Shown: positions 8,553-17,159 of the stretch, piece by piece
Position numbering within the stretch: the stretch's first letter is position 1
Layout of the letters: the number at the start of each line of letters is the position of its first letter
Assembly (NCBI GenBank): GCA_900318865.1
Contig: ONMF01000021.1
Coordinates: forward strand, 36,042-100,041
DNA from: an uncultured Prevotellaceae bacterium
GTDB taxonomy: Bacteria; Bacteroidota; Bacteroidia; Bacteroidales; Muribaculaceae
Direction: 5' to 3'
Length of the DNA stretch: 64,000 nt
Program-made: the position numbers and the translations under genes
Notes under the pieces: generated by a model
What the model saw: the letters and a program-made list of their open reading frames with translations, nothing else
What the model was told of the DNA's origin: nothing
Database searches by the model: none

Positions 8553-10045
8553 ATGACCATAAAAGAAATAACGACCCACAAAGAGAATCAGATATTTGAC
8601 TGCAAAGCATTCAAATAGACCCGAAGGCTTTGGCTGTGCTCATCGTGGCATTTGCCAATGCGGATGGTGGCGTAATAGCCATTGGGGTATCGGATAAAAC
8701 TCGGAAGATTGAAGGGTTGACCAGTATACGGAGAAGTTGAACGAACTGCTGCGTGTGCCGTTTGATTTCTGCAATCCGTCGATTCCCGTCACATGCTCCT
8801 ATCTGCCTTGCAAGGACAAGGATGGGTACGAGAACCACATTTTGCTAATGGAAATCCCGGCGAGCATGTATTTGCACACCAACCAGGCGGATGAGGCTTT
8901 TATGCGTGTGGGTGACAAGAGCCGGAAGTTGTCGTTTGATGAGCGAGTGCAGCTGATGTATGACAAGGGTGAGCGCTTCTATGAGGACACGGCTGTCTAT
9001 GGTGCCACCGTTGACGACATCGACATGGATGCCGTTGCAGATTATACCAAGCTGGTCGGATATAGCAAGACCCCATTGGAATACTTGCGAGAGAACAATG
9101 GTTTTGTGATGACCAATAAGCAGGGCGAGGAAGATGTCAGCACGGCATGCATTCTGCTATTCGGTAAGAACCCTCAGAAGTTCTTCCCTCGCGCCCGCAC
9201 TCGTTTTATCAGATATGAGGGTGCCGATGAAAAGGTGGGTGCTGAAATGAACGTCATCAAGGATGTGACTTTTGAAGGAACCATCCTGAACCAAGTCAAG
9301 AAAACCATAGAGTTCATTGAGACCCAAGTTCGCGAGCATACATTCCTGGGGCAACATGGCCAGTTCGTGACGCGCAGGGATTATCCAGAATTCGTCATTC
9401 AAGAGATGACGGTGAACAGCGTTTGCCATAGAGCCTACAGCATCAAAGGGACGGAAATACAAATCAAGATGTTCGATGACCGGCTAGTGTTCGAATCACC
9501 AGGCAAACTGCCTGGAATGGTGAAGCCAACTAACATTCGCAATACCCATTTCTCTCGTAATCCTAAAATAGCAGCTCAAAGCATATCACTTTGTCAAGGA
9601 GTTTGGCGAGGGCTTTGACCGTATCTGTCGTGAACAAGAGGCTAATGGTGCGAATGTTCCATCTTTCAGGACTGATGAGTTCATCCTGAAGATTACAGTA
9701 CCAAAGGTAGCAGAAAACGTACAGAAGCAAACTGAAAACGTAACAGAAAACGGTGGAAAGGTAGCAGAAAACCATAATAAGGTAGCAGAAAAGGTAGCAG
9801 AAAATCATGGCAAGGTCACAGAAAAGTTGAAAGAAAAGGCTGCGGCATTAGGAGATACATTAACAGCTAATAAAATCAAGATACTTGAACTGATGATTGA
9901 AGATCCATACATATCGAGAGCTGACTTGGCCAATAATGTCGGAATTAGTGAAACTTCGATTTACCGCAATATTGAAGCCATGCGTGGTAAATATCTCCGT
10001 CGAGTAGGTCCAGATAAAGGCGGCTTCTGGGAGATAATTCTATGA
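8553..10045 (+). pseudogene. Frameshifted AlbA_2 / ATP-binding transcriptional regulator
   Basis: A single ancestral gene of about 490 codons can be read across three frames. The N-terminus (ENQIFDCKAF) and the AlbA_2 segment (VLIVAFANADGGVIAIGV) are separated by a stop and frame change at about 8616-8620. A second one-base loss near 8658-8662 leads into the long open part 8737-9618, which carries the rest of AlbA_2 and the ATP-binding-like domain (EMTVNSVCHRAYSIKGTEI). A third change at about 9570-9580 leads to FVKEFGEGFDR, a linker of repeated VAEN/VTEN units (9710-9830), and a C-terminal winged helix (ISRADLANNVGISETSIYRN). Repeated small indels indicate decay. Intact relatives are putative DNA-binding regulators common in Bacteroidota genomes. 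Confidence 0.82.
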
Positions 10046-10115
10046 GTTCTACCCTATTGCAGCTGCCAAAGGTCATTAAACTACCAATAAAAGGGTAGAA
10101 GTCGCCAAAAATGGC

Positions 10116-10157
10116 AAAACAAAAACGCCAACCGATTGAAAAAACAAACGATTGGCG
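10116..10157 (-). terminator. Terminator of tRNA-Leu
   Basis: On the minus strand the arm at 10149-10157 (CGCCAATCG) pairs with 10126-10134 (one mismatch) and is followed by TTTTTGTTTT. It begins 12 bases after the tRNA 3' end. Confidence 0.7.
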
Positions 10158-10168
10158 ATTCAAGCCAG

Positions 10169-10252
10169 TACCCAGAGCCGGGGTCGAACCGGCACGGGTG
10201 TTACCCCATTGGTGTTTGAGACCAACGCGTCTACCGATTCCGCCATCTGGGC
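10169..10252 (-). tRNA. tRNA-Leu (anticodon CAA)
   Basis: 84 bases on the minus strand. The acceptor arm GCCCAGA (10252-10246) pairs with TCTGGGT, with a G-T at the first pair and A as discriminator (10169). The anticodon arm TTGGT-CTCAAAC-ACCAA gives CAA. There is a long variable arm typical of leucine tRNAs and a T arm with GGTTCGACCC. CCA is not encoded. Its 3' end faces the AT-rich island, the usual orientation for an element integrated at a tRNA 3' end. Confidence 0.95.
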
Positions 10253-10325
10253 TCGAAAAGCGGTGCAAAGATAGTGAATTATTGATAATTGGCAATGGAT
10301 AATTGATAATTTTTTCGGGTTTTTG

Positions 10326-10333
10326 TATTTTTG
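10326..10333 (+). promoter_or_regulatory. -7 element of tcdA
   Basis: TATTTTTG matches TAnnTTTG, 22 bases before the tcdA ATG at 10356. Expected leader is about 15-18 bases. Confidence 0.55.
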
Positions 10334-10355
10334 TGGTCTTAAACGACCAAAGGTT

Positions 10356-11123
10356 ATGCAAGAAGAATTTTCACGCACCGAGTTGCTGCTGGGCCGGGCG
10401 GCAATGCAGCACCTGGCGGCTTGCCGGGTGGCGGTGTTCGGCGTGGGCGGCGTGGGCGGCCAGGTGGTGGAGGCACTGGCGCGCTCGGGTGTGGGCGCGC
10501 TCGATTTGTTCGACGCCGACGTGGTGAGCATCAGCAACCTGAACCGCCAGGTCATCGCCCTGCACTCCACGCTGGGCCGAAAAAAGGTGGAGGTGGCTGC
10601 CGAGCGGGTGCGCGACATCAACCCACGATGCCGGGTGACGGCTCACGACCTGTTTTTTCTGCCGGCCAATGCCGACACGGTGGATTTCACGGCCTACGAC
10701 TACGTGGTGGACTGCATCGACACTGTGAGTGCCAAGATGGAGCTGGCGCGCCGCTGCACGCGGCTGGGGTTGCCGTTCATCAGCAGCATGGGAGCGGCCT
10801 ACAAGATGGACCCGATGGCCTTCAGGGTGATGGATTTTGCCAAGACCAACATGGATCCGCTGGCCAAGGTGATGCGCAAGCGGCTGCGCCGCGAGGGCAT
10901 CGTGCACTTCAAGTGCGTGTGCAGTACCGAAAAGCCCCAGTTTCCCGCCGAGCCTGTTGTGGCCGATGACGGCCGCAAGTGCCCGGCGAGCAATGCCTTT
11001 GTGCCGGCGGCAGCGGGCTTGCTGCTTGCCAGCGAGGTCATCAAGGACTTGACGGCGGGTGAATCAACGGAATCCGCTGCCGCCACCGCCGCTGTAGCCG
11101 CCACCGCCGCCGTAGGACGATGA
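10356..11123 (+). CDS. tcdA: tRNA threonylcarbamoyladenosine dehydratase (TcdA/CsdL family)
   Basis: 255 residues from the ATG at 10356. An upstream in-frame ATG at 10323 lies before the promoter and is rejected. This is an E1-like ThiF fold: the ATP-binding Rossmann loop VFGVGGVGGQVVEALARSG near residues 27-45, the nucleotide-binding acidic strand LFDADVVSISNLNRQ, and VVDCIDTVSAK. Known role: ATP-dependent cyclisation of t6A37 to ct6A in ANN-decoding tRNAs. The C-terminal tail after VIKDLTAGE is an Ala/Thr-rich extension. It is read from the opposite strand of the glycine-rich tail of the convergent DUF2207 gene, with 60 bases of overlap (11064-11123), and is probably a by-product of that overlap. 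Confidence 0.88.
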   Translation: MQEEFSRTELLLGRAAMQHLAACRVAVFGVGGVGGQVVEALARSGVGALDLFDADVVSISNLNRQVIALHSTLGRKKVEVAAERVRDINPRCRVTAHDLFFLPANADTVDFTAYDYVVDCIDTVSAKMELARRCTRLGLPFISSMGAAYKMDPMAFRVMDFAKTNMDPLAKVMRKRLRREGIVHFKCVCSTEKPQFPAEPVVADDGRKCPASNAFVPAAAGLLLASEVIKDLTAGESTESAAATAAVAATAAVGR

Positions 11124-12860
11124 ACCGCCGCCACCGCTGCTGCGCGATTCACTTGCCTCGCGTGCCAGGCGTTCTTGCCGCTCCTCGGGCGTCTCGTAAC
11201 TGCGCACATACGCCATGCCGCTCATGGTGTAGGTAGCCACCTCGGTGTAGGCTTCGGTGTCCATGAGCAGTGCCTCCTGCGGCGCGAGCACCGTGTAGTC
11301 GGGCCAAATCATCTTGAGGTCGGCATAGACTTGCCTGGCGATGCCGTAGAGCGTGGCAAACACCATGTATTCCTTCCACAGCCCCACATCCAGCACATGG
11401 CGCTCCTCGAGCAGGGTGAACTCTTCCAGATATTTTTTCAGGCCATAGACCTGCAGCACCTCGTCGGCCTTGAGGCTGCCGCGCGAGCGCCCCGTGGCGC
11501 TGAGCAGCTGGCTGATGCGAGTCACCACCTGGCGGTGCTCCACGGGCGACTGCTTCATGTAGGCCTTCATCTCTTTGGGCTGCAGCACATGGTCGGCTCC
11601 TGCAGCCTTCCACATCTGCTTGTGCACCAGCCCCATGAGCTCGGCCTGCTGGTCGCCGGCGGGTGGCTTGACGGACATGGGCGGCGTGATGAGGAACTCG
11701 CCGGCCCCTTTTCCCGAAAGCCCCTCTTTCTGCCTGAGCGAGATGAGGCCCAGGTGTGTCATGCGCATCACCAAGGCGGCAATCTGGTCTTTATTGTTGA
11801 CATCGGTGGGGCAGTTGGCGTGCAGCACCTGGCTGGTCTTGCACAGGTCGCCGTCGAAGGGGATCTCGCGGCTCCACTGCGTCATCTTGCCCTGCTTGTT
11901 GCCGAAAAGCCGCTGGTTCTGGTGGGCGGTCTTTACCTCGCCACCCACTGCGAATAACTGATAGATGAACACCACCACCAGCACCAGCCAGAGCACCGTC
12001 ACCAGCAATGCGCTGATGGGTTCCCACAGCTCGGCCCAGAAATTGGAACTGCCGGGGTCGTAGCCGTTGCCGGCCAGCGATGCCTTGCCCGACGCGCCGT
12101 CGTCGGTGAGGGTGTAGTCACTGCCCTTGAAGGCCTCTTTCTTCACCTTGTCGAGGAAGGTGCCCTTGCGGGTGGTGACGGGATGGAACAGCCCCTTGTT
12201 GAACTGCGCCATGATGACCAGGCCCTCGCTCTCGTTGCCAAAGGGCTGGCTCGTCTGGGCCACAATCTTGCCGTCCACGATGTGCACCTGGCCATGAAAG
12301 CGGAAGGCCCACACGCGGGTGTTCTCGGGGGTGAACGCGCCGCTGTCGGGCTCGATGGTGATGCTGGCTTGCCGGGCATAAGCCCCCGCAGCCGGCTCGT
12401 AGAACTTGAAAATAAAGCCGTCGGAGTCGTCAAAACTGTCCACCAGGCGGGTGAGGGTGTAGTGGATGTTATAGGTTCGCTGCCCCGATGCCCCGATGCC
12501 CCAGCACAGTTCAGGCCCGTCGCTGCCCTTGTAGATGCCGCAGCGCCCTGTCTTGGCCCTGCGCGAGCGGTCGGTGTCCCAGGGTGCGTCCACCTCGTAG
12601 GGCACTCCCGTCTCGTCGGTCACGGCCAGCTCGCCCACTTCCATGCCGTGCAGGTTGTACTGCTTGATAAATCCCTCGGTGCCGTTTTCGCCCATGGTGC
12701 AGTTTCTCACCTCCACCACACGGGCGTTACCCAGCTTGTTGATGACTACGCGCATCTGCAGTTCGTGCACCACATGGGCCACGGCAGTGGCGGCCGTGAG
12801 CAGCAGGACCGCCGCAAGCGCCACCGTGCGTGAATAATGATTGATTGAGTGCTTCATCAT
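11064..12860 (-). CDS. DUF2207 membrane protein with glycine-rich C-terminus
   Basis: 598 residues. A signal peptide (residues 1-28, ending in ATAVAH) precedes an extracytoplasmic DUF2207 beta domain (about 30-250). One or two membrane segments follow (LLVTVLWLVLVVVFIYQLF, about 285-303), then a cytoplasmic helical region. It ends in a low-complexity tail rich in GGGG/SSY and finishing GGGGSGFR, which is characteristic of the family. Function is not established; family members frequently accompany LemA. It is third in the lemA/DUF2207/DUF2207 unit and overlaps the previous gene by four bases. Its 3' end overlaps the convergent tcdA. Confidence 0.85.
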   Translation of the reverse strand: MMKHSINHYSRTVALAAVLLLTAATAVAHVVHELQMRVVINKLGNARVVEVRNCTMGENGTEGFIKQYNLHGMEVGELAVTDETGVPYEVDAPWDTDRSRRAKTGRCGIYKGSDGPELCWGIGASGQRTYNIHYTLTRLVDSFDDSDGFIFKFYEPAAGAYARQASITIEPDSGAFTPENTRVWAFRFHGQVHIVDGKIVAQTSQPFGNESEGLVIMAQFNKGLFHPVTTRKGTFLDKVKKEAFKGSDYTLTDDGASGKASLAGNGYDPGSSNFWAELWEPISALLVTVLWLVLVVVFIYQLFAVGGEVKTAHQNQRLFGNKQGKMTQWSREIPFDGDLCKTSQVLHANCPTDVNNKDQIAALVMRMTHLGLISLRQKEGLSGKGAGEFLITPPMSVKPPAGDQQAELMGLVHKQMWKAAGADHVLQPKEMKAYMKQSPVEHRQVVTRISQLLSATGRSRGSLKADEVLQVYGLKKYLEEFTLLEERHVLDVGLWKEYMVFATLYGIARQVYADLKMIWPDYTVLAPQEALLMDTEAYTEVATYTMSGMAYVRSYETPEERQERLAREASESRSSGGGGSSSYGGGGGYSGGGGSGFR

Positions 12861-13735
12861 GCCAGGGCTATCGCTACTTTCTTAATAACAAAAAACATCA
12901 GCCAAACGGCCCCTATCGCCAGCAGCAACGAGAGGACGGGCCACTCGCCATAGAAATCGTACAGGCGCGCCTGCCACGACATCTCGTAGGTGCCGGCGCG
13001 GCTGTCGGTCATCATGGGGCTGGCCATCTCACTGGCGGTCACGCCCATGTCGAAAGCTCCTGCATCCAGTTCGGCGAAAGCCGTGATGGGCAACTCGATG
13101 CGCATGGACAGATGCTCTTCGGCAGCCATGGGCCTGGGTGCCGTGAGGATGAACTTGCCCTTGTAGAATTCGCCGTGCGCATTACCCTCGTTGACCGACA
13201 GGTGGAGCACATCGTCCTTGGCAAAAGCGCTGTCGGCACGGGAAATGGTTATCCGGGCATTGCGTGGCGGCATGTTGCCCGCATCGCAAAACACATAGTT
13301 TATCAGCGCGCGGTCATTGAGGTATGGGCGCACCAGCGAGGTGACGGTGTAGGAAATAGTATAGACGTGGCGGCCGGCGGAGCCAACGCCCCAGCACAAC
13401 TCGACGAAGCTATTGTTCTCGATCATGCCACACCGCCCTGCCTTGACGGGGGCTTCCACATTCCAGGGGCTCACCAAGTGGTATTCCCGGCCGTTCTCGG
13501 TCACACCGAAGTCGCTTATCTGCTGCGTTCCGCTCACGTCACGGCGGCGAAACAGCTCGCTGCCGCTGTCAAGGTCGTGGTCCACGGTCCACACCTCGGT
13601 GAAGCGTGCGCTGCCATCGGCCTGAAGCACGACGTTGATGTCGAGGTCGTCAAACGTTACCGTCGCATGAGCTGCGGCAGCCGCCGCAAGCATCAGCAAC
13701 GATGCCAGCAGTTGCCGGCCATGATGTGCACGCAT
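12857..13735 (-). CDS. Short DUF2207-like protein (extracytoplasmic domain plus anchor)
   Basis: 292 residues. The signal peptide ends near AHATV (residue 24). The body resembles the first domain of its neighbour at 11064: both have an early strand with a V/VV-x-LGNA or LQADGSARF pattern, CGM/CGI motifs and ELCWG(V/I)G(S/A). It ends in a single membrane helix (LSLLLAIGAVWLMFFVIKKV), so it lacks the large cytoplasmic part and glycine tail. It looks like a truncated paralogue made by tandem duplication. It overlaps the downstream DUF2207 gene by four bases and follows lemA by five, so all three are likely coexpressed. Confidence 0.8.
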   Translation of the reverse strand: MRAHHGRQLLASLLMLAAAAAAHATVTFDDLDINVVLQADGSARFTEVWTVDHDLDSGSELFRRRDVSGTQQISDFGVTENGREYHLVSPWNVEAPVKAGRCGMIENNSFVELCWGVGSAGRHVYTISYTVTSLVRPYLNDRALINYVFCDAGNMPPRNARITISRADSAFAKDDVLHLSVNEGNAHGEFYKGKFILTAPRPMAAEEHLSMRIELPITAFAELDAGAFDMGVTASEMASPMMTDSRAGTYEMSWQARLYDFYGEWPVLSLLLAIGAVWLMFFVIKKVAIALA

Positions 13736-13740
13736 GGCTA

Positions 13741-14313
13741 TTACTGGTTGGGGAAGAGGTCGGGCATCGACTTCTTCTGCTGGTCGTCAACGGTGAGATA
13801 CTCACGCTGGCCGAAGTGCAGCATGCTGGCCACGAACGACGACGGCCATTGCCGCACCGCACGGTTCATGCGCGTGGCGGTGTCGTTGTAGACCATGCGG
13901 CTCAGACGCACGTTCTCCTCATAGCCCTTCACCGAGTCCATGGTGCGGATGAACATGTCGTTGGCCTTGAGGTCGGGATAAGCCTCGCTGATGGCCATCA
14001 GCCTGGAAAATACATTGCTCAGCTCGCCTTCCTGTGCCGTGACATCGGCCGCAGTGGCGATGGGTGTCTGCCGGCGCTGGGCAATCACCCGAATCAGCGT
14101 CTCGCTCTCATGCTTGGCGTAGGCGCTGGCCGTCTTGGCCAGGGCCAACAGGGCGTCCCAGCGGCTATTGAGCTGCACCTCGATTTGTCCCAGGGCGTTC
14201 TTGCAGTTCTCGTCGAGCGTGACGAGCTGCCGCTGCATGCTGAACACATACAATGCCACCAAAACGATAATCAGGAAGAATAAACCCAAAAGTACTACTA
14301 AAGCTGTAATCAT
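13741..14313 (-). CDS. lemA: LemA family membrane protein
   Basis: 190 residues starting at the ATG that precedes ITALVVLLGLFFLIIVLVAL, a single N-terminal membrane helix; an ATG 36 bases further upstream would add a charged extension and lies close to the promoter. The rest is the alpha-helical LemA core: LVTLDENCKNALGQIEVQLN, the conserved YPDLKAN motif, and ENVRLSRMVYNDTATRMNRAV. LemA proteins are membrane-anchored with unknown biochemical function and often occur with DUF2207/TPM proteins. First gene of the three-gene unit running to 11064. Confidence 0.9.
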   Translation of the reverse strand: MITALVVLLGLFFLIIVLVALYVFSMQRQLVTLDENCKNALGQIEVQLNSRWDALLALAKTASAYAKHESETLIRVIAQRRQTPIATAADVTAQEGELSNVFSRLMAISEAYPDLKANDMFIRTMDSVKGYEENVRLSRMVYNDTATRMNRAVRQWPSSFVASMLHFGQREYLTVDDQQKKSMPDLFPNQ

Positions 14314-14346
14314 AATATTGGTTTTTGAGTGAATAATTTCAAAACA

Positions 14347-14354
14347 CAAAAATA
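14347..14354 (-). promoter_or_regulatory. -7 element of the lemA operon
   Basis: The minus strand reads TATTTTTG here, 33 bases before the chosen lemA ATG. A weak CTTG is found about 19 bases further upstream. Confidence 0.5.
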
Positions 14355-14406
14355 GTCAAAATTGGGGCAACGGCAAGCAATTTGTCACGAAAATCACCTT
14401 TCCCCC

Positions 14407-16890
14407 TCACTGCATGAGCAAGTTCACCAGCGTGGTGACGTCGGCCACGCTCGTCTCGCCGTCGCCGTTCACGTCGCTGCGCGGGTTCGCGGCATCGCGC
14501 ATCACCAGGTCAACCAGCGCGGTGACATCGGCAATCGACACCTCGCCGTCGCCGTTCACGTCGCCCACCAGGGCCCACGGCTCCACGTCAAACTCATGGG
14601 TCACCACCTGGCTCCATCCGCTGGCGTAGACAGCCTTGACGCCCAGCGTGTGGTGGCCGGCCGGCACATCGTTCAGCACCACCTCGGGGGTGGTCACGGT
14701 AGTCACCGAATCCCCGTCGAGATAGATCACATAGCCCGTCACGGCACCCACGTCGACCGTGCCGCCTTCCTCACGGGCACCCACATAGAAGTCGTCGAGC
14801 TGCACAAAGAACGCGTCGTACGACGTGTAGTGCACGCCCACGCGGATAGTCTGCCCCTCGTAGGCACTCAGGTTGGTCTCATATTGCAGCCATTGTCCGG
14901 CCGGCATCTGGTCGATGGTGGCCACCACGTCGTAGGGGTCGGCGGGGTTGTCATTGCCGCCGGTGAAGGCGCACACCTCCATCGACTCGGGATAGGTGTC
15001 GTAGGCCTTGGCCAGGAAGCGGCACACGAAATCCTCGCGGATGGTCAACTCGGGCGAGATGAGCCACTTGTTGGCGCCCGACATCTGCGGCGAGAAGAAA
15101 ATGATGGTCTTGTCGCCGGTGGGAGCCGCCACGGCAGGGTCGGCCGGCAGCATGGGCGGCGTGGTGTGCCAGGGGTTGAACACCAGCGGCGGCACAGCGG
15201 CGGGGCTCGACTGCGTGCTGGCGCCCGGGAAGTTGATGATGGATCCGTTCAGACTGATGGGATACACCGTGCGCTGATCCAGGTCGTAGGTGTTCCACTC
15301 ACCGAAGGTGAGGCGCGCGAAGTCGGGATAGTCTTCAAAGCTGTCCTTGAACGACAGGTTTTGGTTCCATCGGCCGGTCACCTGGCCGCCCTCCACATCC
15401 ACGGTGATGTTATAGGGATCCACGATTTGCTCTTTCACGCTCAGCGTGATGGTGGCGTCGGCTTCAAGGGTCAAATCCTGCTCCACCACCTGATAATGGG
15501 GCGCATTGACGCCCACCATGTATTGGCCGAAGGGCAGCGACACGAACACAGCCTGGCCGTCGGCAATCACCGCCCGATAGACAGCCGCCGTGACCTTGTC
15601 GGTAGCTTCCACCACGGCCCCGTCGAGCGACTGACCGTTGTTGGTCTCCACCAGCACGGTGAGGCGGGCGGCATGATTCTCGATGACTATGGTGGTGTCG
15701 GCAATGGCCGTCTGCGAGTCGGTGTAGACGGCTTGCACACCCAGCGTGTAGGTGCCGGCGGGCAGCTGACTGAAGACGTGCTGATAGCTATCGGTCTCGG
15801 CCGTCAGCTCGCCGTTGAGATACACCTTAAAATGCTCATTGGGATTCATGGGCGAGCGTTGTGGCGCCAGCCGCCGGGCCCGGGCGCGAGCCACAGCCTG
15901 CGCCGGCTCGTCGTAGACCTGCCCCACAAACACGTCGTCGACCATGAGCATGAACGCTCCGCTCACATTGGCCTCACTGATATAGCGGATGGCAAAGCGG
16001 ATGGGACGCCCGGCATACTGGCTCAGGTCGTAGGTGAAGAGACGCCAGCCCGTGTAGTCGGCCGTCTCATAGTTGCCGCTGTTGATTTTCACAAAGTCGG
16101 CGATGGCTGGATTGTCGGTCACGGTGGTCACATACACTTGGAACCGCTCCTTGTATTGATCGGCAGCCTTGCCACGGAAGGCCAGCGTGTTCATGTTGCC
16201 CGGTGTCACCACGGGCGAGATAAGCCAGTCGTCGTTGGCCGCCCCCGAGAAAGTACGGGTGAAGCCCACGTACTGCTGGCCGCCATAAGGCCGCAAGATG
16301 GGATAGTCGTACCACCAGCTGGGCTCAACGGTCATGGGGTTGATGACCTGCGCGTACTGGCGCACACCGCGGTTGGGATAATCACCCACCAGCGGGGCGG
16401 CAATCAGCCCGTCGTTGTCGATGCCGGTCCACTCCCCGAAAGCAAGGGCAAAAGGCTCATAGCTCTCAAAGTCATCGAAAAACACCGGCGCCTCTTGGTT
16501 CCAGGTGAATGTCACGTCGTTCATGCCCGTGGCAGCGTCATGCGCCACGTCCACGCCCAGCGAGAAGGGCACGAGCGTCTGCTCGGCCATCGTCACATTC
16601 ACGGTGGTGTCGGCCGTGACTTGAAAATTACTCACATGGGTGTCGTAGCCCGCCTTGCTCACCTCAAGCCGATGATTGCCTGCATAGACTTTCACCGTCA
16701 CCGCGCCCTGCGCATTGAGTTTGAGCGTGCCATACGACAGCGAATAATCGGTTTGCGTCAGTTTCACCGAAGCGTCGGTCACCACAGCACCGCCGGCAGT
16801 GCTCACTGCGATGGTGAGCGCCTTGTCGCGTTGTTGAGCCAGTGCCGGCAACATGGCCAGCAGCGCAATAAACAGAGCTAATTTTTTCAT
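14407..16890 (-). CDS. Secreted multidomain protein: two cleaved-adhesin domains and dockerin-like tail
   Basis: 827 residues from the ATG at 16890, which starts a signal peptide (MKKLALFIALLAMLPALAQQ). The frame stays open upstream to 17196 but crosses the promoter. Visible order: an Ig/carboxypeptidase-regulatory-like domain (20-110), a cleaved-adhesin/MAM-like domain with FFDDFESYEPFA and NDDWLISPVV (about 130-320), a second regulatory-like unit (about 340-480), and a second cleaved-adhesin domain with NKWLISPEL (about 490-690). A short Ig-like segment follows, then two dockerin-I-like calcium repeats GDVNGDGEVSIADVTALVDL and SDVNGDGETSVADVTTLVNL at the end. Exported, probably surface or extracellular; resembles gingipain-associated adhesin regions. 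No catalytic domain seen. Confidence 0.82.
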   Translation of the reverse strand: MKKLALFIALLAMLPALAQQRDKALTIAVSTAGGAVVTDASVKLTQTDYSLSYGTLKLNAQGAVTVKVYAGNHRLEVSKAGYDTHVSNFQVTADTTVNVTMAEQTLVPFSLGVDVAHDAATGMNDVTFTWNQEAPVFFDDFESYEPFALAFGEWTGIDNDGLIAAPLVGDYPNRGVRQYAQVINPMTVEPSWWYDYPILRPYGGQQYVGFTRTFSGAANDDWLISPVVTPGNMNTLAFRGKAADQYKERFQVYVTTVTDNPAIADFVKINSGNYETADYTGWRLFTYDLSQYAGRPIRFAIRYISEANVSGAFMLMVDDVFVGQVYDEPAQAVARARARRLAPQRSPMNPNEHFKVYLNGELTAETDSYQHVFSQLPAGTYTLGVQAVYTDSQTAIADTTIVIENHAARLTVLVETNNGQSLDGAVVEATDKVTAAVYRAVIADGQAVFVSLPFGQYMVGVNAPHYQVVEQDLTLEADATITLSVKEQIVDPYNITVDVEGGQVTGRWNQNLSFKDSFEDYPDFARLTFGEWNTYDLDQRTVYPISLNGSIINFPGASTQSSPAAVPPLVFNPWHTTPPMLPADPAVAAPTGDKTIIFFSPQMSGANKWLISPELTIREDFVCRFLAKAYDTYPESMEVCAFTGGNDNPADPYDVVATIDQMPAGQWLQYETNLSAYEGQTIRVGVHYTSYDAFFVQLDDFYVGAREEGGTVDVGAVTGYVIYLDGDSVTTVTTPEVVLNDVPAGHHTLGVKAVYASGWSQVVTHEFDVEPWALVGDVNGDGEVSIADVTALVDLVMRDAANPRSDVNGDGETSVADVTTLVNLLMQ

Positions 16891-16922
16891 ACTCTTGGTC
16901 TTTGAGGTTAATGGTTTTGCCA

Positions 16923-16930
16923 CAAAGATA
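16923..16930 (-). promoter_or_regulatory. -7 element of the cleaved-adhesin protein gene
   Basis: Minus strand TATCTTTG, a perfect TAnnTTTG, 32 bases upstream of the ATG at 16890. A TTGG lies 20 bases further upstream. Confidence 0.6.
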
Positions 16931-17072
16931 CAAAAAAACGCCGTTCTTTCCCAATTTGTCACCGAAAAAGGTATCTTTTGAGCACTTCGGAGCCTTCCGA
17001 AACAATATAAAAAACACACATCTCCGTTGTCGGCGAAATCCGCGTGAGATAGCCAGCGTCGGCGTGGCCGGA

Positions 17073-17107
17073 GGCGGCCACCACAGGCACTATGTTCCGG
17101 CAACCGT
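17073..17107. repeat. 35-bp sequence shared with 50758-50792
   Basis: Matches 50758-50792 at 33 of 35 positions in the same orientation. The right half, TATGTTCCGGCAACCGT, is identical. On the minus strand both copies encode a GCRNI(V/L)PVVAA peptide. It lies in a gene-free interval here. Confidence 0.7.
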
Positions 17108-17159
17108 TCATCAACGCAAAAATAGCAAAAACGGGTGAGAAACGAAAAAAATCCCTCGA

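Noticed and set aside
10303..10527. Short plus-strand ORF at the start of tcdA
   Set aside because: It is out of frame with tcdA, overlaps it and lacks any feature of a gene.
14362..16881. Long plus-strand open frame of 839 codons
   Set aside because: It lies opposite the secreted cleaved-adhesin gene, is rich in His, Arg and Gly without domains, and reflects the GC-biased codon use of the real gene on the minus strand.
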